Source: an uncultured Cyanobium sp. (GTDB lineage: Bacteria; Cyanobacteriota; Cyanobacteriia; PCC-6307; Cyanobiaceae). From it: a stretch of DNA of 7,497 nucleotides. Shown in pieces: positions 4,589-7,497 of this stretch. Numbering within the stretch: the first letter of the stretch is position 1; every line of letters begins with the position of its first letter. The translations under genes and the position numbers were made by a program. The stretch spans positions 1 to 7,497 of the forward strand of contig CALFOF010000376.1 in assembly GCA_937919075.1 (NCBI GenBank). Reading direction: 5' to 3'. The notes beneath the pieces were generated by a model. It was given only the letters and a program-made list of their open reading frames with translations, was not told the DNA's origin and ran no database searches.

Positions 4589-6166
4589 ATGCCCGAGCCG
4601 GCCAACGCCCTGCAGCGCCTGCAGGACCACCTGAACGAAACCAGGTTGCTCGGATCGATCAGCAGCGCTCTCTATTACGACCAGAACACGGTGATGCCCG
4701 CCGCCGGGGCTGAATGGCGCGGGGAGCAACTGGCCTTGCTGGCCAGCCAGATCCATGCCCGCCAAAGCAGCGCCCGCTACGCCGAGCTGGTGGGGGAAGC
4801 GGAGGCGGAGCTGGAGGCGAAGGCGAAAGCAGAGCTGGGGCCGTCTGTACCGACCGAGCGGCGCCGCAACCTGCAGCTGGTCCGCCTCGAGCTGGAGCGG
4901 CAGCGCTGCCTCGACCCCGCACTGGTGGCCAGCCTGGCCAGAGCGCAGTCGAAGGGCAACGCCCTCTGGCAGACCGCCCGCCGCGACAACGACTTCCCCA
5001 CCTTCGCCCCCGCCCTGGCGGAGCTGATTGCCTTGCGCCGGGAGCAGGCCGGGCAACTGGCCGCCGCCGAGGCGCTGCCCCGCAGCCCCTGGGAAGTGCT
5101 GGCCCAGCCGTTTGAACCTGACATCAGCAAGGCGCGGCTGGAGGAGCTGTTCGCCCCGCTCAAAGCGACCCTGCCGGGCCTGCTGGAGCAGGTGGCCGCC
5201 GCCCCGGCCCAGCCGGGTGGGTTGAACGCGGCCGCCGCCGAGCTGCCGGAGGCGGAGCAGGAAAGCCTCTGCAGTGAGCTGCTCGACAGCTGGGGCTATG
5301 ACCCGGCGCGTTGCCAGCGCTCCCGTTCCGCCCACCCCTTTTCCTGCACGCTCGGCCCTCAGGATTTCCGCATCACCACGCGCGTGGTGCCCGGGCAGCC
5401 GTTCTCCTCCTTTCTGGCCACCGCCCACGAGTGGGGGCACTCGCTCTACGAGCAGGGCCTACCCCGCAGCACCGATCACTACTTCCCCTGGCCGCTCGGC
5501 GAAGCCTCCTCGATGGGGGTGCATGAGAGCCAGTCGCTGTTCTGGGAATGCCGGGTGGCCCGCGGCCGCGCCTTCGCCGCCCGCTGGCAGCCGCGCTTCG
5601 TGGCCAGCGCCGGCGGTGATCCCTGGGGCGGCGTCGATGGCTTCTGGCGGGGGCTGAACCCGATGCGACCCGGCCCCACTCGCGTGGAAGCCGATGAACT
5701 GAGCTACGGCCTGCACATCGTGCTGCGCTTCGAGCTGGAGCTGGCCTTGCTGGAGGGGGGACTGCCCGTGGCCGACCTGCCCGGGGAATGGAACCGGCGC
5801 ATGGTGGAGCTGCTGGGCCTGCGGCCCGCCAGCGAGAGCGAGGGCTGTCTGCAGGACATCCACTGGGCCGAAGCTCAGTGTATGGGGACATACTGTTCGT
5901 GGGACGTACAGAGAGGGCTCGGTGCGGGCGCTGTCAGCGGATATCGCGGATCTGCTCACCCCAGAGGCCATGCGCCGTCTGTTGGGGGGCAGCCTGCTCC
6001 GCGTCGGATACCTGCGGGTCTCGACCTCGTCCGGGGAGCAGCTCTCTGCCCTCGACGCGCAAGGGGTGCGAGTCAAGGCAGAAGACTGCGACATGGTGCT
6101 CACCGACGTCGAGACCGGTCGCAATCCCCTCAGGGCTCAGTACCAGTCGCTTCGGCAGCTGATTGA
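4589..6166 (+). CDS. M32 (Taq-type) metallocarboxypeptidase, interrupted after codon 428
   Basis: M32 enzymes are cytosolic zinc carboxypeptidases that trim residues from peptide C-termini and are normally about 500 residues long. Family landmarks appear in order: LGSISSALYYDQNTVMPAAG near the start, H249-P250-F251, D259-x-R261-x-T263, the zinc motif H280-E281-W-G-H284, H312-E313-S-Q with the third zinc ligand E313, SYGLHIVLRFELE, and LQDIHWAE ending at E428. The next block should read roughly GxxGYFPxYxLG and carry active-site residues. Instead the sequence becomes AQCMGTYCSWDVQ and then an Arg/Pro-rich tail that overlaps the recombinase gene in another frame, until the stop at 6164-6166. 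The genuine part is therefore 4589 to about 5872; the last 97 residues are foreign. The final 70-80 residues are missing, so the product is probably inactive. ATG 4589 is the only sensible start. The likely cause is insertion of the element that begins here. Confidence 0.9.
   Translation: MPEPANALQRLQDHLNETRLLGSISSALYYDQNTVMPAAGAEWRGEQLALLASQIHARQSSARYAELVGEAEAELEAKAKAELGPSVPTERRRNLQLVRLELERQRCLDPALVASLARAQSKGNALWQTARRDNDFPTFAPALAELIALRREQAGQLAAAEALPRSPWEVLAQPFEPDISKARLEELFAPLKATLPGLLEQVAAAPAQPGGLNAAAAELPEAEQESLCSELLDSWGYDPARCQRSRSAHPFSCTLGPQDFRITTRVVPGQPFSSFLATAHEWGHSLYEQGLPRSTDHYFPWPLGEASSMGVHESQSLFWECRVARGRAFAARWQPRFVASAGGDPWGGVDGFWRGLNPMRPGPTRVEADELSYGLHIVLRFELELALLEGGLPVADLPGEWNRRMVELLGLRPASESEGCLQDIHWAEAQCMGTYCSWDVQRGLGAGAVSGYRGSAHPRGHAPSVGGQPAPRRIPAGLDLVRGAALCPRRARGASQGRRLRHGAHRRRDRSQSPQGSVPVASAAD
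5876..5911. promoter_or_regulatory. paired imperfect dyads / direct repeat beside the junction (candidate att arm or operator)
   Basis: Two palindrome-like units lie side by side. The first, CAGTGTATGG/GGACATACTG at 5876-5895, pairs at 7 of 10 positions (centre 5885/5886), including four consecutive outer pairs. The second, CTGTTCGTGGGACGTACAG at 5893-5911, pairs at 7 of 9 positions around base 5902. Both contain the same unit: GGGACATACTG (5885-5895) and GGGACGTACAG (5901-5911), 9 of 11 identical, 16 bases apart. The position between the interrupted gene and the recombinase start fits either integrase-binding arms of an attachment site or an operator for autoregulation. Confidence 0.5.
5911..5917 (+). 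promoter_or_regulatory. ribosome binding site of the recombinase gene
   Basis: GAGAGGG ends four bases before the GTG at 5922. This supports GTG 5922 as the start over ATG 5970, which lacks a comparably placed site. The last bases of the dyad pair touch it, so a protein bound there could also block translation initiation or transcription. Confidence 0.4.
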
Positions 6167-7271
6167 TGCGGGCGTGGTGGCGGAGGTCGTCGCCACCCAG
6201 TTCTCACGCCTCGGTCGGGACTCCCGGGAGTCCGACGACTTCGTCAAGCTTTGCGATGCCAAGGGCGTGACCTGCCGCACCCTTGACGACGGCATCCTCA
6301 CCATGGCGACGCCGGAGGACCTCCTGCTCACCCGCCTCAAAGGCAGCCTCAGCGAAGGAGAATCCATGCGGCTCTCTCGGCGGGTACGCAGCGGATTGGA
6401 GGCAGGCCGGGCCATGGGCAAGCCAATGCGCAAGCCCTGCTGGGGCTACCGCCTGACGAGTGACCGCAAGCGGTTGGAACCCGATCCCGTGGAGTTCCCC
6501 CGCGCCCAGCGGTTTCTGGCACTGCTGCGCTCTCTCAACTGGCGCATGTCAACGGCCGTCAGGGAGTTTGAGGAACCCACTCCACTGAGCAGCTGCAGAG
6601 CTGTACGCAGCTGGCTGCTCAATCCCACCATCCGCGGTGGGATCGCTTACCACCAGAAACCCAACCACCGCTTTGAGAAGGTCCTCTGGGATCGCCATGA
6701 GCCCTTGCTCTCCCATGGTGAATTTGCGGAGTTTGAGCGCATCGCCGAGTTGAACCGGACGATGTGGGGGCACAACGTCCAGGTCAAACCCCGCCTCCTC
6801 ACAGGTCTGTGTGTCTGCGAGGAATGCGGCACCCGCCTGGCCTATGTCGCCGGTCGAACGATTGCCAGCGTCAAGTGCAAAGGAACCCGCTGCAGCCAGC
6901 TCTACCGCTCCACTCGGGAAGAAGTGATCGTCAAGTACGCGGTCAAGGAGATCACCAGCAGGGCAGCTCAGACCTTGGCGGCTTCCGTCAGCCACGACGA
7001 ACCGCCAGAGGCTTCTGAACTCAGGCATCAGATCGCCTCCCTTCAAGCTCTTGGGGATCCCGATCTGGCCGATGTGATCGCAGCCAAGAAAGTCAGGCTG
7101 GAGTCTGTTCTGCAGATTCCCCGGGTCGATGTCGAGATCGCCCAGAAGGTCGCTGACCCGCGCTGGCATGACCTGGCGACCTACGAGGAGATGCAGACGC
7201 TGTTGCACCAGCTCGTTGACGAGATTGTGATTTCCAAACAGGTTCCTGTGGCCATATCCCTGAGGATTTAG
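5922..7271 (+). CDS. large serine recombinase (XisF / phage integrase class)
   Basis: Large serine recombinases join or excise DNA at specific short sites through a serine-DNA bond. The 449-residue product has a catalytic domain at about 26-160. This contains RVGYLRVST with likely nucleophile S34, the V89-V90 strand leading to FSRLGRDSRE (R96, R99, D100), and the long helix ESMRLSRRVRSGLEAGRAMG. A Recombinase (DNA-binding) domain follows at about 172-285, with GYRL, a helical region and SWLLNPTIRGGIAYH. A zinc ribbon is next, with C299-x2-C302 and C319-x4-C324 (C297 is adjacent). The end is helical (SELRHQIASLQALGDPDLADVIAAKKVRLE), probably the coiled-coil region. Its length is below that of Anabaena XisF as I recall it. 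GTG 5922 is preferred for its ribosome site; ATG 5970 would still keep the catalytic domain. It points away from the broken M32 gene into the element and may be transcribed from the host promoter. Base composition is somewhat less GC-rich than the M32 gene. Confidence 0.92.
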   Translation: MRALSADIADLLTPEAMRRLLGGSLLRVGYLRVSTSSGEQLSALDAQGVRVKAEDCDMVLTDVETGRNPLRAQYQSLRQLIDAGVVAEVVATQFSRLGRDSRESDDFVKLCDAKGVTCRTLDDGILTMATPEDLLLTRLKGSLSEGESMRLSRRVRSGLEAGRAMGKPMRKPCWGYRLTSDRKRLEPDPVEFPRAQRFLALLRSLNWRMSTAVREFEEPTPLSSCRAVRSWLLNPTIRGGIAYHQKPNHRFEKVLWDRHEPLLSHGEFAEFERIAELNRTMWGHNVQVKPRLLTGLCVCEECGTRLAYVAGRTIASVKCKGTRCSQLYRSTREEVIVKYAVKEITSRAAQTLAASVSHDEPPEASELRHQIASLQALGDPDLADVIAAKKVRLESVLQIPRVDVEIAQKVADPRWHDLATYEEMQTLLHQLVDEIVISKQVPVAISLRI

Positions 7272-7442
7272 CGGCGTCATACCGCTCAGTGATGGCCAGC
7301 ACCACATCAGCCAGCCTGAGCATTGGCCGGTGCTCTCGATCTGATGAGTCAGTCACGATGGCCCTGGCGGGTATAACAGCGATCCAGTGCCAAGTCCCGA
7401 AGGTCACAGTGGTTCTGCTGCTTCAGGACTCGGCCCCATGGC
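7272..7442. other. gap between recombinase and SSB-like gene, nothing identified
   Basis: These 171 bases separate two convergent genes. No reading frame here is convincing; a leftward frame crossing it overlaps the recombinase antisense. No hairpin with a T run was found. GCTCAGTG at 7284-7291, followed by ATGG, resembles GCTCAGTGTATGG at the left junction (5873-5885). Confidence 0.4.
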
Positions 7443-7497
7443 TCAGAACGGCACCTCCTCATCGGCGAACTCATCGCCGTAGTCCTCCCCATCCGCC
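7443..7497 (-). CDS. C-terminal tail of an SSB-like single-stranded-DNA-binding protein (partial)
   Basis: Only the last 17 codons are in the window. Leftward they read ADGEDYGDEFADEEVPF followed by TGA at 7443-7445. An acidic, glycine-containing tail ending in acidic residues plus a hydrophobic-Pro-Phe end is the hallmark of bacterial and phage SSB proteins. They use it to recruit repair, replication and recombination partners. The OB-fold part lies outside, so the call rests on the tail alone. Other phage single-strand annealing or replication proteins can carry similar tails. Its position on the presumed element, facing the recombinase, fits an element-borne replication or recombination module. 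Confidence 0.5.
   Translation of the reverse strand, partial: ADGEDYGDEFADEEVPF

Larger units (their letters stand above)
5870..7497 (+). mobile_element. left end of an integrated element carrying a large serine recombinase
   Basis: The left boundary is set by the loss of M32 similarity after the HWAE codons, at 5867-5873. Serine integrases recombine at a 2-base core, so the true junction should be a few bases near GAAG at 5870-5873; it cannot be fixed from one end. Inside follow paired dyads, the recombinase gene, a 171-base gap and the tail of an SSB-like gene on the other strand. The right end, and the rest of the carboxypeptidase gene, are outside the window. Prophage, integrative element and heterocyst-type excisable element all remain possible. 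The interpretation depends on the broken gene plus the adjacent recombinase, not on a matched pair of attachment sites. Confidence 0.7.

Noticed and set aside
4391..5440. Long leftward open frame antisense to the carboxypeptidase gene
   Set aside because: It is rich in Gly, Arg, Gln and Leu with no motifs, and lies opposite a frame with clear M32 motifs; a GC-bias shadow.
6549..7307. Leftward 252-residue frame antisense to the recombinase
   Set aside because: The rightward strand carries the recombinase domain, LNPTIRGG segment and zinc ribbon; the leftward reading has no recognisable motif.
7093..7407. Leftward 104-residue frame spanning the recombinase end and the gap
   Set aside because: No motifs, mostly antisense to the recombinase C-terminus.

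Overview
The window looks like chromosomal DNA of a high-GC unicellular picocyanobacterium, of the Synechococcus/Cyanobium type. This rests on gene family content and the style of the proteins (UPF0047/YjbQ, pterin carbinolamine dehydratase, a LuxR-type regulator with a decayed receiver, DUF2721, OsmC, M32 carboxypeptidase), not on any marker gene. No rRNA, tRNA or CRISPR array was seen.

Layout. Positions 1-300 are low-complexity DNA (GAA, CAG and TCC runs) whose best coding signal is a leftward partial reading frame. It abuts the surviving C-terminal end of a P-loop kinase-like gene (about 300-614, rightward) that has no visible N-terminal part. A leftward block follows: UPF0047/YjbQ (1584-2036), a small coiled-coil hypothetical protein (1070-1477), and, overlapping it by 14 bases, a pterin-4a-carbinolamine dehydratase with a signal-peptide-like N-terminus (688-1083). 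Divergent from YjbQ is a small secreted protein with two copies of a Cys-Gly-aromatic-Gly-Cys motif (2109-2390). Its stop codon touches the stop of a convergent LuxR-type regulator (2391-3119). About 450 bases of AT-richer DNA without a convincing gene separate this from a DUF2721 membrane protein (3568-4044, leftward). The DUF2721 gene is divergent from an OsmC-like peroxidase gene (4108-4545), which is followed closely by a thermostable-carboxypeptidase (M32) gene starting at 4589.

The main point of interest is the right third. The M32 gene is normal through its HPF, DxRxT, HExxH, HESQ and DIHW motifs. It then loses similarity at codon 428-429 (about 5870-5873), just where the GYFPxYxLG block should follow. 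About 50 bases later begins a large serine recombinase gene (5922-7271) in the same direction, of the general class that includes XisF and phage integrases. Between the break and the recombinase start lie two adjacent imperfect dyads built on a repeated GGGACRTACNG unit, good candidates for recombinase or repressor binding sites. At the right edge a leftward gene ends in an acidic DEEVPF tail, as in single-stranded-DNA-binding proteins. The simplest reading is an integrated element (prophage-like or excisable) sitting inside the carboxypeptidase gene, with only its left end visible. If so, precise excision would rebuild a full-length M32 enzyme. The rest of the M32 gene would lie to the right, outside this window.
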